Below, piece after piece: positions 19,987 through 29,394 of a stretch of 64,000 nt of DNA (position 1 is its first letter; each line of letters opens with the position of its first letter). A model generated the notes under the pieces. That model was not told the DNA's origin. It saw nothing but the letters and a program-made list of their open reading frames with translations, and made no database searches. Source of the DNA: Myxococcales bacterium (GTDB lineage: Bacteria > Myxococcota_A > Polyangia > Polyangiales > Houyiibacteriaceae); assembly GCA_029863605.1 (NCBI GenBank), contig JAOTVB010000006.1, positions 124,001-188,000 on the forward strand. Direction: 5' to 3'. The translations under genes and the position numbers were made by a program.

Positions 19987-21906
19987 TCACTCCGCGGCTT
20001 GTTGTGACGCCTCTTGCTTTGTCGAGAGCTTCTTTAGGAGTCGCGCACCGGTCGTCGTGATCTCGTCGTGTCGATAGCGGACCCGAGGTTCGGCACGATC
20101 CAGATGCCGCTCGAGCAGTTCCAGCCGTTCGGGGTGTTTCTGCGCTTGCGCGAGCAACACCTCCGCGATCAACGTATCGCCGAGAAGCTGGATCAGTCGT
20201 TCGGCGTGCAGCATCGCGTAGGCGAAGTCGCGCTTGGGGTCCCAGTTCTTGGTGAATTCCTCCGGCCACTCGGTCAGCGGTTTGTCGCGAAGGCCCTTCA
20301 TCTTGTCGCCGGCTGTCTTGAACACCAGGTGTTGCTGTGCATTGAGCGAAAGGGACTGCAGGGCCGCCACGCGCCGTTCAAACGGGTCACGGGCCGAGAC
20401 CGATCGCCAGCGCGTCTGCGCCATTCGCCGAACGAACGCACGCGGTCTCTTGATGATGCCACCGAGCGTATCCTTCATCGCCATCAGCGCTTGAATTTGG
20501 CTCGTGCCTTCGTAGATCGGCATGACTAGAGCGTCGCGGAGCAATTTCTCAGGCAAGTACTCTTTCATGTAGCCGTTGCCGCCGTGGATCTGCAGAGCCA
20601 TCCGCGCGTGTGTGACCGCGTTTTCCGCTCCGAGGTATTTGAGGATCGGCGTCATGCGTCGCGACTCTCGTTGGTGCGACTTCATCCGTCGTTCGATCTT
20701 CTTGCGTTCGAGGTCATCTAGGTCGCCGAACTCGAGAACGAGCGCGAGCTTTTGAGCCATTTCTTCGTGGAAAGCCGCGGTGACAGCCACTGCTCGAACC
20801 CCTTGGATGTCGGTCTTCATGCCTTCGAGGTAGTCGGCGATCATCTCGTGCTGGTCGATCGTCTTGCCCATCGACGAGCGCTCCGAAGCATAGGCGACAG
20901 CGGTTCGATAAGCCGACTCTGAAAGACCGATACATTCGAAGCCCACGCCGAGACGGGCATTGTTCATCAGGGTCAGCATGTGCTTGAAGCCATCGCCTCG
21001 CTCGCCGACGAGCTCCGCAGGGGCCTTGTCGAACACCAGCCCACAGGTCGCCGACCCGTGATGGCCGAGCTTGTGTTCCACACGGCTGATCTGGACGATG
21101 CGCTTCCGGTTTCCGTCAGCGTCCTCTTCGTACGTAGGCACGAAGAACATCGAAAGACTCTTCAACCCCGACATCGGGTCGTTCGGGTTCTCTTCCTCGG
21201 TGCGGGCGATGACGAAGTGATACTTGCCGTGTCCCGAGGTGATGAAGATCTTCTCACCGGTTACATACCAATTACCCTCTGCATCCTGCTCGCCGACGGA
21301 ACGCATTGCGGCCATGTCGGATCCGGCATCGGGCTCGGTGATGTCCATGCAACCCCATGCGTTACCAGCGGCGATCTCACGGATAGCGGTCTCCCACCGC
21401 GTCTTCAGAATCCGGCCTGTCTTTGGGTCGATTTCCGAGCTGCCCTCGGCGACCGAGAACACCAGCGCCGCCATCGCGATGCCAGCGTGAAAGCCGTGGT
21501 GGGCCATCACCGAGACATCGGCGCGCGCCATCAGCTCGCTATGGATGAAATAGAGCATCATCGGTGCGTTCATCCCACCGAGCTCACGGGGGAGGGGAAG
21601 GCTGTGAAGCTCGAGCTCTTTGATCTTGTCGAAGATGTCTCGAAGTCGCTCGGGGAAGACGACCTCTCCGTCGACCAGCTCGACGCCCTTGTCGTCGATT
21701 TCCTTTTCGTACGGTTTGATCTCTTCGGCGACGAACTCGCCGAACATTTCGGCAATCTCCCGGTAGAAGGTCACTGCCTCTTCGGTGTTGTCGTGACCGT
21801 CAGCATCCGCGAAATCGTGCTCGGTGATGCGAACCAGCGGCTCCCAATCGATGCCTTTGTCGAAGTAGTACTGAAGGTCGTCGTTGTCTTTGAAGAAGTT
21901 CGCCAT
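19987..21906 (-). CDS. Acyl-CoA dehydrogenase (long form, FadE-like)
   Basis: This 639-residue flavoprotein would introduce the alpha,beta double bond into acyl-CoA in beta-oxidation. Acyl-CoA dehydrogenase motifs seen are MDITEPDAGSD (FAD/substrate region near 195), EKIFITSGHG, HKLGHHGSATC and IHGGNGYMKEY with YEGTSQIQ near 450-475. The extra 150-200 C-terminal residues are a feature of the long FadE/AcdA type. It is preceded by two bases and then a TetR repressor gene, so the pair is probably an autoregulated fatty-acid-responsive unit. Confidence 0.92.
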   Translation of the reverse strand: MANFFKDNDDLQYYFDKGIDWEPLVRITEHDFADADGHDNTEEAVTFYREIAEMFGEFVAEEIKPYEKEIDDKGVELVDGEVVFPERLRDIFDKIKELELHSLPLPRELGGMNAPMMLYFIHSELMARADVSVMAHHGFHAGIAMAALVFSVAEGSSEIDPKTGRILKTRWETAIREIAAGNAWGCMDITEPDAGSDMAAMRSVGEQDAEGNWYVTGEKIFITSGHGKYHFVIARTEEENPNDPMSGLKSLSMFFVPTYEEDADGNRKRIVQISRVEHKLGHHGSATCGLVFDKAPAELVGERGDGFKHMLTLMNNARLGVGFECIGLSESAYRTAVAYASERSSMGKTIDQHEMIADYLEGMKTDIQGVRAVAVTAAFHEEMAQKLALVLEFGDLDDLERKKIERRMKSHQRESRRMTPILKYLGAENAVTHARMALQIHGGNGYMKEYLPEKLLRDALVMPIYEGTSQIQALMAMKDTLGGIIKRPRAFVRRMAQTRWRSVSARDPFERRVAALQSLSLNAQQHLVFKTAGDKMKGLRDKPLTEWPEEFTKNWDPKRDFAYAMLHAERLIQLLGDTLIAEVLLAQAQKHPERLELLERHLDRAEPRVRYRHDEITTTGARLLKKLSTKQEASQQAAE

Positions 21907-21908
21907 GG

Positions 21909-22517
21909 TTACCTCTCGGCGTCTTTATCGGTGTACAAGCTCGAACGAGCCACCCGGATGAGCTCGCGCACATGGCGCTCGCGTGTGGTGCCTCGAACCG
22001 GATCGTTCGGGAGAATTGTTTGCAACGTATCGATGACGGCCGTTCCCGACACGGCCATCGAAATTACTTGAATGGCATAGGCCTCGGGATCGACGCACGG
22101 CTGCACCATTCCTTGGCTCTTGGCGCGCTCGAGCTGCTCGCCGAGAAGCTCGATCCAAGGCTTGACGAACTCCTTCAGGAGCGCTCGCATGTGCTCGGGC
22201 CGATCGAGGGTTTCCCGTAGCATCAGTCGAGCGCGGTCCGGGTCCTCGATGAAGAACTTGCTAAGCGCTTCCATCGTTGCGTCGAACCGCTCTTCACGGG
22301 TTGCCCTCAACAAGAGCGACGGCAGCACCGCATTCCAGTGCGCCAGCATCTCGCTGATCACATTCTCCCGGAGCTCGTCCTTCGAGTTGAAATGGTAGAG
22401 AAGGCTCGGCTTTCGAATCCCGACCGCATCGGCGATTTCCTGGACCGACGTCCCGTCATATCCCTGCTCGGCAAAGAGCCGGGTCGCATGCGTCAGAATC
22501 TCGGTTCGTACATCCAT
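21909..22517 (-). CDS. TetR-family regulator of the acyl-CoA dehydrogenase unit
   Basis: The 202-residue repressor has a TetR helix-turn-helix: ILTHATRLFAEQGYDGTSVQEIADAVGI followed by LLYHFNSKDEL. The variable C-terminal domain (an acyl-CoA sensor would fit the context) has no recognisable signature. I take the ATG at 22517. A TTG at 22529 lies inside an operator and lacks support. Two palindromic operators begin seven bases upstream, so it is likely autoregulated together with the acyl-CoA dehydrogenase downstream. Its first 62 bases overlap the 3' end of the preceding gene in another frame. Confidence 0.9.
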   Translation of the reverse strand: MDVRTEILTHATRLFAEQGYDGTSVQEIADAVGIRKPSLLYHFNSKDELRENVISEMLAHWNAVLPSLLLRATREERFDATMEALSKFFIEDPDRARLMLRETLDRPEHMRALLKEFVKPWIELLGEQLERAKSQGMVQPCVDPEAYAIQVISMAVSGTAVIDTLQTILPNDPVRGTTRERHVRELIRVARSSLYTDKDAER

Positions 22518-24276
22518 CGTCCCTACCAAATGGTCGAGATATACCTACCAAATGGTAGAACGGATGCAAGGCGGACACCCGCTCCTCTTCCAAGATCGCG
22601 AGATCATTGATTTTCCATCGACCTTCGATCCGAGCGAGCGTGATCAACGCCTCGTATTGGTTGGTCCGCAGATGGGTGTGGCCCCAATGTCCAACCGTCC
22701 CGGTCGCGTTCCATTTCGATTTGTAGCGAAGCGTGCCGGCCCGATCGCTTTCCTGGGGAATGACCTCGAGCAGCTCGACTTCGCGGACCCTGACGCGCGC
22801 GCCTCCTTGGTTTTCGAGTCGAAGACCTTTTCGCACCTCGAGGTAGACGCGCTCCAGCACATCGCCGGAGAGACTCTGGTCGAGACGATCAAAGATGACT
22901 TCTTCTTCTCGAAAATCGAGCGCGCGATAGACATTGTAGAGAAGGGCGTGAATCGTCGGCGCCGCCTCTTCGCCCGACGGCACACGAACGCTTGATGGGA
23001 CTGGGATGTCGACCGTCGGCGTGGGCACCAACCAGGCCACCACGGCCAAGGCGACCGCCGCGTGACCGAGCGCCCAGGATCGTCGACGCCAGGCCGCGAT
23101 CAAAAGTCCAAGCGCGAGGATCGATCCCAGGCTGAAACCGATCGCAATCGAGATATGCGATTTCGGGGATTGGACCTCGAGCTTGCCAGGCAGCATGCCT
23201 CCTTTGAGGTAGTTCACCCAGTGAAGCTGGCTATCATCGGGAGTGAGGAAATAGGGCATCGGCCCGGCCTCGTCGGTCGCCGTGCCCGGTACACGCTTGA
23301 TGCGTTCGTCGAAGAGATCCCAGTCGACACGAACGTCCTTGGGCAAGCCGTCCACCGGGTAGACGAAAATCGCACCGACGATCGCATTGGTGCCGTCGAT
23401 CGGCTCATCCGGCGTAACGACACGCGTCATTCGCAGGCCGCGCTTCAGGAAGTGGATGCGGTCGAGGATCGGCTCGGCCTCCGCCCCATCGATGGTGACC
23501 GGCGCACGTTCTGCGAGAAAATCGGCGATCTGTGCAAGCACGGCATCTCTTCGGTCGGCTGGGATCGGCTCGTGCGGCTGGACGTCGAGATCGGTGAACC
23601 GCGCGAGATCGAGCGGTCGAACGACGAACTCCTTGCGAACCTCGAACGGCTCGACGTAAAGGAAAATGTTCATCGGCGAGTCGAACTGCCGTTTCAACGT
23701 CTTGCGCTCGAAGCGCGAATAGAAGGGATCCTCCCAGTCGAGCTGGAGTCGCTCCGAGGCGGCCAGGTATCGGAAGTCATTGACCGCAACGCCGTGGTGG
23801 TAGACTACGAAGCCGATGTCGGCCATGGCGTAACCGTCTTTTGAGGGTGGGCTGAGAACGACCGTCTTCGGTTGGTTTCGCAGCGGGTATCGCAGCACCA
23901 CGAACAGGACCTCTTCGGCCCTGGGGGTCGGCAAAGGCTCCCCGCTGACCTCGTCACGCTCTACCTTCTTGCGGCGCTCTGCGCTTTCGATGGTGCCGCG
24001 CAATCCCTTTTCGTCCGCCCGCAATGAGAGCTCGGACCCGGGCGGGATCGGCGCGGGAAAGTCTTTGGCGCCGGTGGCAGCCTCGACGAGCGAGGGGAAG
24101 CCAGCGAGCTCTTGTTCTCTGATCTCGAGCTCGACGACGATCGCATCTTGGTCGACGAACGCTTCCATGATGGTGCTCGCCGTCATCGCGCGCGTCACCA
24201 CCACCGCGTCAGCGAACGCGATGCTTGGGAGCAGGACGGCCAGGACGAGGAGCAAACCCCGCGTGCTCAGGGACAT
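22456..24276 (-). CDS. Exported/membrane protein of unknown function in an ABC operon
   Basis: I do not recognise a named family for this 606-residue protein. It has a Sec signal (MSLSTRGLLLVLAVLLPSIAFA), a large extracytoplasmic region of about 370 residues with DGYAMADIGFVVYHHG and a VYPVDGLPKDVRVDW segment, then two membrane segments (near residues 400-420 and 425-445) and a C-terminal region containing an ALLYNVYRALDFREEEVIFD stretch. The start overlaps the end of the ZnuA-like lipoprotein gene, so it probably works with that ABC system. Its last 62 bases overlap the TetR gene and encode the operators. A GTG at 24297 is an alternative start. Confidence 0.7.
   Translation of the reverse strand: MSLSTRGLLLVLAVLLPSIAFADAVVVTRAMTASTIMEAFVDQDAIVVELEIREQELAGFPSLVEAATGAKDFPAPIPPGSELSLRADEKGLRGTIESAERRKKVERDEVSGEPLPTPRAEEVLFVVLRYPLRNQPKTVVLSPPSKDGYAMADIGFVVYHHGVAVNDFRYLAASERLQLDWEDPFYSRFERKTLKRQFDSPMNIFLYVEPFEVRKEFVVRPLDLARFTDLDVQPHEPIPADRRDAVLAQIADFLAERAPVTIDGAEAEPILDRIHFLKRGLRMTRVVTPDEPIDGTNAIVGAIFVYPVDGLPKDVRVDWDLFDERIKRVPGTATDEAGPMPYFLTPDDSQLHWVNYLKGGMLPGKLEVQSPKSHISIAIGFSLGSILALGLLIAAWRRRSWALGHAAVALAVVAWLVPTPTVDIPVPSSVRVPSGEEAAPTIHALLYNVYRALDFREEEVIFDRLDQSLSGDVLERVYLEVRKGLRLENQGGARVRVREVELLEVIPQESDRAGTLRYKSKWNATGTVGHWGHTHLRTNQYEALITLARIEGRWKINDLAILEEERVSALHPFYHLVGISRPFGRDDGCTNRDSDACDPALCRAGI
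22524..22557. promoter_or_regulatory. Twin palindromic operators for the TetR regulator
   Basis: TACCAAATGGTC (22524-22535) and the perfect palindrome TACCAAATGGTA (22546-22557) repeat at a 22-bp period, about two helical turns, immediately upstream of the TetR start codon. They lie within the coding sequence of the upstream gene (22456-24276). Binding of two TetR dimers on one DNA face would block the promoter of the regulator/acyl-CoA dehydrogenase unit. The repeats are seen; the regulator assignment is by position. Confidence 0.7.
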
Positions 24277-25217
24277 GGCTTCACACCCGCCGCGCACTCG
24301 AGGCGGTCGGCGTTGGCTTGCATGACAGCCAGGAAATCACCCTTGGAGGGAGTTTGTCCCGCCGGGTCGAACACGATGGGTGTGACACCTCGTTCGAGAA
24401 AGCCCGCTTTGGTGGCCTCGAGGGGAGGGGCCTCCCACAACATCCACTTCACGCGACGCTGCCTAAGCGTTGCATCGATCTCGCTCCAGTCATCATCGCT
24501 CAGCTCCTGATCGGGCTCGAGATGCAGGCTCTGGATCGAAAGGCCGTAGGCGTTGGCGAGGTACGGATAGACGGGATGAGAACCGAGGAGCGGCTGGTCG
24601 CCCAAGGCGTCGCCCACGATCTGCAGCCGTTCGTCGAGATCGAGGAGATCGCGCTCGAGCGACTCGAAGCCGGCGGAAATGCTGTCCTTCGCATTCGGCA
24701 CCCGCTCGATGAGGGCGTCGCGGATGCGGCTCGCCTGACAAGCCGCGAGGCGAAGATCCAACCAAGTGGTGAAGGCTAGTTCCGCGTGGGCATGCGCTCC
24801 TTCGGGACCGTGCTGATGGCGGACGCTTTGCTCGGTGCGAAGATAGCCATCGCGACAACCATCCGCCGTGACCACGATTCGCGCTTGGGGAAGCGTCGCG
24901 TAGCGCGTCCATCGTGCGTAGCCCCCCCCGTTCAGAAGGATCAAGCTCGATGCTTGGTATTCCACCACCGCTTCGGCCGAGGGCTTCCAGAACGCAGGAT
25001 CGATTCCCTCAGGCGCGGGAAACACGACCCGAACGCCAGCCGGCGCCATCCGCTCCGCGAAGTAGCTGAGCGGGTAGTTGACCGTGTAGATCGAGAGCGA
25101 GTCTGCGTCTTGCGACTTCGGGGCGTGATCGGGGTCGGCTTCTTTCGAGCAACCGAGCGCTATCGGGATAAGCGCGGTCACCATCACAACTGTTCCCGCT
25201 CGCGCGCCCTTCCGCAT
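24267..25217 (-). CDS. ZnuA/PsaA-like ABC substrate-binding lipoprotein with altered metal ligands
   Basis: The 316-residue lipoprotein (signal ending ALGC, lipobox) has the cluster A-I binding-protein layout. There is a DSLSIYTVNYPLSYFAERM N-terminus, a GIDPAFWKPSAE segment aligned to the usual DPH motif, a His-rich HQHGPEGAHAHAE loop, TTWLDL where DPHxWLD is usual, and GSHPVYPYLANAYGL matching the third histidine site. Two of the usual metal histidines are therefore replaced (Ala and Thr), so zinc or manganese binding is doubtful or uses the His-rich loop. The ATG overlaps the permease stop (ATGA). A partner permease of the importer type is absent. Confidence 0.8.
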   Translation of the reverse strand: MRKGARAGTVVMVTALIPIALGCSKEADPDHAPKSQDADSLSIYTVNYPLSYFAERMAPAGVRVVFPAPEGIDPAFWKPSAEAVVEYQASSLILLNGGGYARWTRYATLPQARIVVTADGCRDGYLRTEQSVRHQHGPEGAHAHAELAFTTWLDLRLAACQASRIRDALIERVPNAKDSISAGFESLERDLLDLDERLQIVGDALGDQPLLGSHPVYPYLANAYGLSIQSLHLEPDQELSDDDWSEIDATLRQRRVKWMLWEAPPLEATKAGFLERGVTPIVFDPAGQTPSKGDFLAVMQANADRLECAAGVKPCP

Positions 25218-26398
25218 CACGAACCCCTCAAGATCAGATTCTGGAGCCACGTGTCTCCGTACTGCGCCATCACGATTCCAAAGACGCCCGCGATCAGCAC
25301 GCTGGCGCCCACCATGAGTGCGATCTCCGAGCCCATGATCTGTGCAGCCTTCCATCGGCTGCAACCAAGCCGTGTCATCGTCCGCAGCTCTTCGGCCCGA
25401 AGCCTCCAGGAGAGCGCCATCACCAACACAAACATGACCGCGGTCGCCAAACCCACAGTCCAGACGACGATCTGCAACACGCGCTCAAACCGAAAGATCT
25501 GCTTGTTCAACGAGTCAACCACCTGCGCAGGGCGCACGAGCTGCCGCGTCGGTGCATCGACGAAGCGGCCGCGCAGCAGAATGCCTGCCTTTTCATCGTG
25601 AGGCACCACGATGGCGGCGCTCACGGGATAGCTCGATGGGTCCCCATGGAAGTGAAAGCTGTCCAAGTTGGATTCGGTGATTTCGTTGAACTGGACGAGC
25701 TTCGCGTTGGCCGTGACCGTGCCCTCGTTGCGTTTGAGCACCACATCAGGCCCGGCGCGAGCCAGGTCTTGGTGACCGTGCCCCATGCCTTCAGCGACCC
25801 AGGCGGTTTTCACATCGACGAGGACAGCCTCGTCATCGGGCCCATAGGTCGGCTCGAGAACGCCCACGACGTGAAGCTTCAACGGATACACGCCCGCCAG
25901 GTCGAACAGCGTGGAAGGTGAGGTCAGAAGCGCATCTCCCGGTCCGAGCCCGAGTGTCTCGGCAGCCTCCGCTCCCAAGATGCAGTCGCCCATCATCGCA
26001 AGACCTCGGCCTTTGGCGAACCGAAGCCTTCGGAACGGGAAATAATCGAGGCTCGTACCCACCAGTGGAAAGCCACGCGCCATCAATCCGGTGCGAATCG
26101 GAATGCCAAGTGCAAGCCCCGTCGCGTGGATCGCATCGATATCGGCTTCGGTGATCGGCTCGGCGCCCTTCAACTGAAAGTACAGGGTTTCCACCACCAG
26201 ATCGAGGCTGCTCCCCTTCTTGCCGAGCAAGAGCGGCGTCGCCTCGGCGCGAGCCAACAAGGACTCTTGTGTGGCGCGGCTCATCGCGCGCATGATCAAG
26301 GGCAGGCCGAGGAACACCGAAAGCGACAGCACCAGCAGGAGCGTCTTGGCTCGGTGGTGACGAAGGTACCGCCAGGCAAGGTAGAGGCTGTCTTTCAT
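25217..26398 (-). CDS. FtsX/MacB-type ABC permease
   Basis: The 393-residue protein has an N-terminal membrane helix (LLLVLSLSVFLGLPLIMRAM), a periplasmic domain of about 230 residues and a C-terminal set of helices containing TRLGCSRWKAAQIMGSEI, the coupling segment typical of FtsX-domain permeases. Such proteins act in lipoprotein release, mechanotransmission or export rather than small-molecule import. It lies four bases after the ATPase gene and overlaps the downstream ZnuA-like lipoprotein gene by ATGA. Confidence 0.88.
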   Translation of the reverse strand: MKDSLYLAWRYLRHHRAKTLLLVLSLSVFLGLPLIMRAMSRATQESLLARAEATPLLLGKKGSSLDLVVETLYFQLKGAEPITEADIDAIHATGLALGIPIRTGLMARGFPLVGTSLDYFPFRRLRFAKGRGLAMMGDCILGAEAAETLGLGPGDALLTSPSTLFDLAGVYPLKLHVVGVLEPTYGPDDEAVLVDVKTAWVAEGMGHGHQDLARAGPDVVLKRNEGTVTANAKLVQFNEITESNLDSFHFHGDPSSYPVSAAIVVPHDEKAGILLRGRFVDAPTRQLVRPAQVVDSLNKQIFRFERVLQIVVWTVGLATAVMFVLVMALSWRLRAEELRTMTRLGCSRWKAAQIMGSEIALMVGASVLIAGVFGIVMAQYGDTWLQNLILRGS

Positions 26399-26402
26399 CG
26401 GC

Positions 26403-27092
26403 TCATGCCTCAGCGGGGCCCAATGCTTCGACGTCTACGATCTGTGCGAACTGGTCGAGGAGCCCATGATCGTGAGTGACCATGAGCAGAGTGGTTGAGC
26501 GCGCGTCGCACTGCTCGAACAGAAGATCAAGCGCCTGCTGTTTGGTGGCGGGGTCGAGGCTACCGGTCGGCTCATCGGCAAGGATCAGTTTGGGTGCAGT
26601 GACGAGCGCGCGGGCGATGGCGACGCGCTGCCGCTCACCTTGGGAGAGCTCACTCGGACGCCGCTTGAGCAGGCCGGCAAGTCCCAGGTCTGAAGCCAGC
26701 CCGCGCGCGCCCGATCGCGCCGAGGCATCCAGGCGAAGCTTGGGGTGCAGGCGATACGGGTAGAGGATGTTGTCGAGGACGTCGAGGTATTCCAAGAGCA
26801 AGAAGTCTTGAAACACGAAGCCGATGGTGGTGATGCGAAACGATCGGCGCGCCGCGGGCGACAGACGATCGACTCGCACCCCAGCCGTGCGGACCTCACC
26901 CGAGCGCGGTCGCTCGATGCCGGAGATCAAATTCAGCAGCGTGGTCTTTCCCGAGCCGCTCGGCCCGATCGCCGCCGCCCTAGTTCCCGAGGCGACCGTC
27001 AACTCAGCCACGTCGATAGAGAAGCCCCCCTGTGCGTATTCGAACCCGACATCGCGAAGAGAGATCACAGGGTGGCGAATGTAACCCAGCAC
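26403..27092 (-). CDS. ABC transporter ATP-binding protein (LolD/MacB class)
   Basis: The 229 residues show Walker [11 protein letters not shown]-loop [17 protein letters not shown], signature [15 protein letters not shown], Walker [14 protein letters not shown] and a switch histidine in [12 protein letters not shown], the pattern of the LolD/FtsE/MacB group that pairs with FtsX-type permeases. The start is probably the GTG at 27092; a GTG eight codons downstream is possible, and neither has a strong ribosome binding site. It begins 32 bases after the outer-membrane-protein gene, so transcription may come from further upstream. Confidence 0.9.
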   Translation of the reverse strand: MLGYIRHPVISLRDVGFEYAQGGFSIDVAELTVASGTRAAAIGPSGSGKTTLLNLISGIERPRSGEVRTAGVRVDRLSPAARRSFRITTIGFVFQDFLLLEYLDVLDNILYPYRLHPKLRLDASARSGARGLASDLGLAGLLKRRPSELSQGERQRVAIARALVTAPKLILADEPTGSLDPATKQQALDLLFEQCDARSTTLLMVTHDHGLLDQFAQIVDVEALGPAEA

Positions 27093-27124
27093 GGCTCGGA
27101 CTCAACGCGCGCGCACCTGGCTGC

Positions 27125-27733
27125 TCAAAAGTGGTAGACCCCAGCCAACGCTGCGCTCACCTCGTGCTCGACGATGTCGTCGGTCGGGACGTTGGCGTAG
27201 CCAAGCTCGAGGTCGAGACTCCAGCGCGGGTTGAAGAAATAGGCCCCGCCAATGACCGCGCCGATGCCGAACGACAGGATGTTTCGCTCCCCTTCCTGCT
27301 CCTCGCGCTCCTTTTCGAAGACGCGGATGTTCCAAGTAAGTACGAGTCCGATAAAGCCTTCCCACGATCCCTTGCGGAAGAGTCCTCTCAGAATGAAGTC
27401 GAAAGGCGTGTCGAAACGTTCCTTGTTGAAATAGAATGGCTTCGAAATGGTGAGCGCTAGATGTTCGGGAATCAGCTCCCGGTCATACGCGATCACGAAC
27501 CCACCGAGATGCTCGATGGTTCGGAGCGGTTCCCCAGTTGTGGCGGAGTCGCGATCGCGAAGGATGTGAAAAGTATAAGCGCCGCCGAGCGTGAGACCAT
27601 TGAGGCGCTCCCTTTCCTCGCCCACTTCGGCGGCTTCGTCGGGCCCGGGTTCCGAAGCGTGCGCGATGCCCGTTGCCGCCGAGCACACGACCACCACTGT
27701 CGCGAGTATGACGCTCGATTGGGCTCTGATCAT
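27125..27733 (-). CDS. Exported protein, probable small outer-membrane beta-barrel
   Basis: The 202-residue product has a Sec signal (MIRAQSSVILATVVVVCSAATGIAHA) and then alternating strands rich in aromatic and glycine residues (LTLGGAYTFHIL, GFIGLVLTWNIRV, SFGIGAVIGGAYFF, WSLDLELGYANV), ending VYHF with a terminal phenylalanine as in outer-membrane barrels. I do not recognise a specific family. The ATG at 27733 overlaps the sulfatase stop as ATGA; an open frame continues upstream but would lose the signal peptide. It probably belongs to the sulfatase unit. Confidence 0.75.
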   Translation of the reverse strand: MIRAQSSVILATVVVVCSAATGIAHASEPGPDEAAEVGEERERLNGLTLGGAYTFHILRDRDSATTGEPLRTIEHLGGFVIAYDRELIPEHLALTISKPFYFNKERFDTPFDFILRGLFRKGSWEGFIGLVLTWNIRVFEKEREEQEGERNILSFGIGAVIGGAYFFNPRWSLDLELGYANVPTDDIVEHEVSAALAGVYHF

Positions 27734-29394
27734 TTCGCGACCTTGGGAACGATGTCGAGCACGCCATTGTGCTTTTTGTACTGGTTCCACAGGGCGACCA
27801 TCTCTTTGACCTTGTCCGGTTGGTCGGTGCTGAGGTCGCGGAGCTCTGCCGGATCCGTCGACAGGTCGAAGAGCTCCCAGTCGCCGGTACCGAGCGGCTT
27901 GGGTAGCCAAACGATCTTCCAGTTCCCATCGATGAACGCTTTGAAGCTGAAGAGCTCGTAGCCGACTGTGCTGGCACCTGCGTAGGCGGTCTCGCTCTTT
28001 CCCGCGACGAGGTCCAGTACCGACTGGCCCTGCATGGGTAGCACTCCACGACCGTCGATGGCGTCGGGTTTCGCGGCGCCCGCGACGTCGAGGAGGGTCG
28101 GCATGATATCTCGAACGTGAACGAACGACTGGTTCACCGCGCCAGGCTCAGCAGGTTTGCCCGGCACCTTGGCCAAGAGAGGTGCTCGGATGCCCCCCTC
28201 GGTCGGGTACGCCTTGAACATACGGCTCGGGGACATGCTCGCCTGGGCCCAACCCGGACCCATCTCAATATAAGAATTCGGAAGACCGCGATTGTCGAGG
28301 CTGTTGTCGAAAGAGCCGAGGTACTCCTCGGTCTGACCGGGATACGCCGTTGGCAGCGCTCCATTCGCCCCATTGTCCGACATGAAGAGGATCATCGTAT
28401 TGTCGTATTCGCCGATCTCTTTGAGGTAGTCGAACACGCGCGCAATCTGCTCGTCCATGTAATCGACCATCGCGGCGTACACTTCCATGTCGCGTGCGGC
28501 GAGGGCACGCTCCTTCTTCGACATCTCATCCCACGCCTTGACGTTTGGCAGGCGAGGGAAGGGCACCGCATCGTCCGGAACCGTGCCAAGGCGTTTCAGG
28601 CTCTCGAGCCGCTTCTGCCGAAGCGAGTCCCAACCCTGGTCGTACTTGCCCTTATACTTGTCGATGTATTCCTTTGGCGCGTGCAGTGGGTCGTGCGGCG
28701 CGGTATACGACAAATAGGCGAAGAACGGCTTGTCATCGCCCCGGCCTTGCTCGATCCATTCGAGCATGCGGTCGGTGTAATACCGCGTCGAATAGAAGTC
28801 GCCGGGCAAGGATTCGACTTCCTTACCGTTCCGTCGATAGACCATCGTTTCGGGCGGGCAGAGTGGCTTGCGGTCATTCCAGTGGCTGCCACCGCCCTGA
28901 AGCAGCACGAACGTCTCCTCAAAGCCCCGTGCATGTGGGCTCGTATTTTCGTCAAGGCCAAGGTGCCACTTGCCCGCCATGTATGTGTGATATCCCGCTC
29001 GCTTGAGCACCTCGGGGAGGGTGGCGACCTCGAAGTTCAGATACCCGGCGTACCCGGGGATTCCTTTCATCTCTGGCGTGACGAACTCGCCCATCGTCCC
29101 GAGGCCTGCGAGGTGGTTGTCCATACCGGACAGCAGAACCGACCGTGTCGGTGAGCAAGTAGGCAGCACGTGAAAGTTGCTGAGTTGCAGACCTTCCTTC
29201 GCCAGCCCGTCCAGGGCCGGCGTCGAAATCTCTCCACCGTATGCGCCGATGTCGGAATACCCCAGGTCATCGGCTACGATGAGCAAAATGTTGGGCCGCT
29301 TTGACGTCTCGGACTTCTTGGCTGTCTTACAGCCGGCCAATGACGTGAGCGCCATAACGACGAGCACGATCGTGGTCGTGAGACGCAGCCTCAT
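27730..29394 (-). CDS. Arylsulfatase (formylglycine-dependent), lipoprotein
   Basis: The 554-residue protein is a type I sulfatase that hydrolyses sulfate esters, with substrate unknown. It has a lipoprotein signal (SLAGC, C22), the metal-binding NILLIVADDLGYSDIG segment, and the C80-S-P-T-R signature whose cysteine is normally converted to formylglycine, followed by MAGKWHLG and SDNGANG. No formylglycine-generating enzyme gene is in the window. The start at 29394 overlaps the upstream metallo-beta-lactamase stop (ATGA), and its own stop overlaps the next gene. An outer-membrane or periplasmic location is expected. Confidence 0.93.
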   Translation of the reverse strand: MRLRLTTTIVLVVMALTSLAGCKTAKKSETSKRPNILLIVADDLGYSDIGAYGGEISTPALDGLAKEGLQLSNFHVLPTCSPTRSVLLSGMDNHLAGLGTMGEFVTPEMKGIPGYAGYLNFEVATLPEVLKRAGYHTYMAGKWHLGLDENTSPHARGFEETFVLLQGGGSHWNDRKPLCPPETMVYRRNGKEVESLPGDFYSTRYYTDRMLEWIEQGRGDDKPFFAYLSYTAPHDPLHAPKEYIDKYKGKYDQGWDSLRQKRLESLKRLGTVPDDAVPFPRLPNVKAWDEMSKKERALAARDMEVYAAMVDYMDEQIARVFDYLKEIGEYDNTMILFMSDNGANGALPTAYPGQTEEYLGSFDNSLDNRGLPNSYIEMGPGWAQASMSPSRMFKAYPTEGGIRAPLLAKVPGKPAEPGAVNQSFVHVRDIMPTLLDVAGAAKPDAIDGRGVLPMQGQSVLDLVAGKSETAYAGASTVGYELFSFKAFIDGNWKIVWLPKPLGTGDWELFDLSTDPAELRDLSTDQPDKVKEMVALWNQYKKHNGVLDIVPKVAK

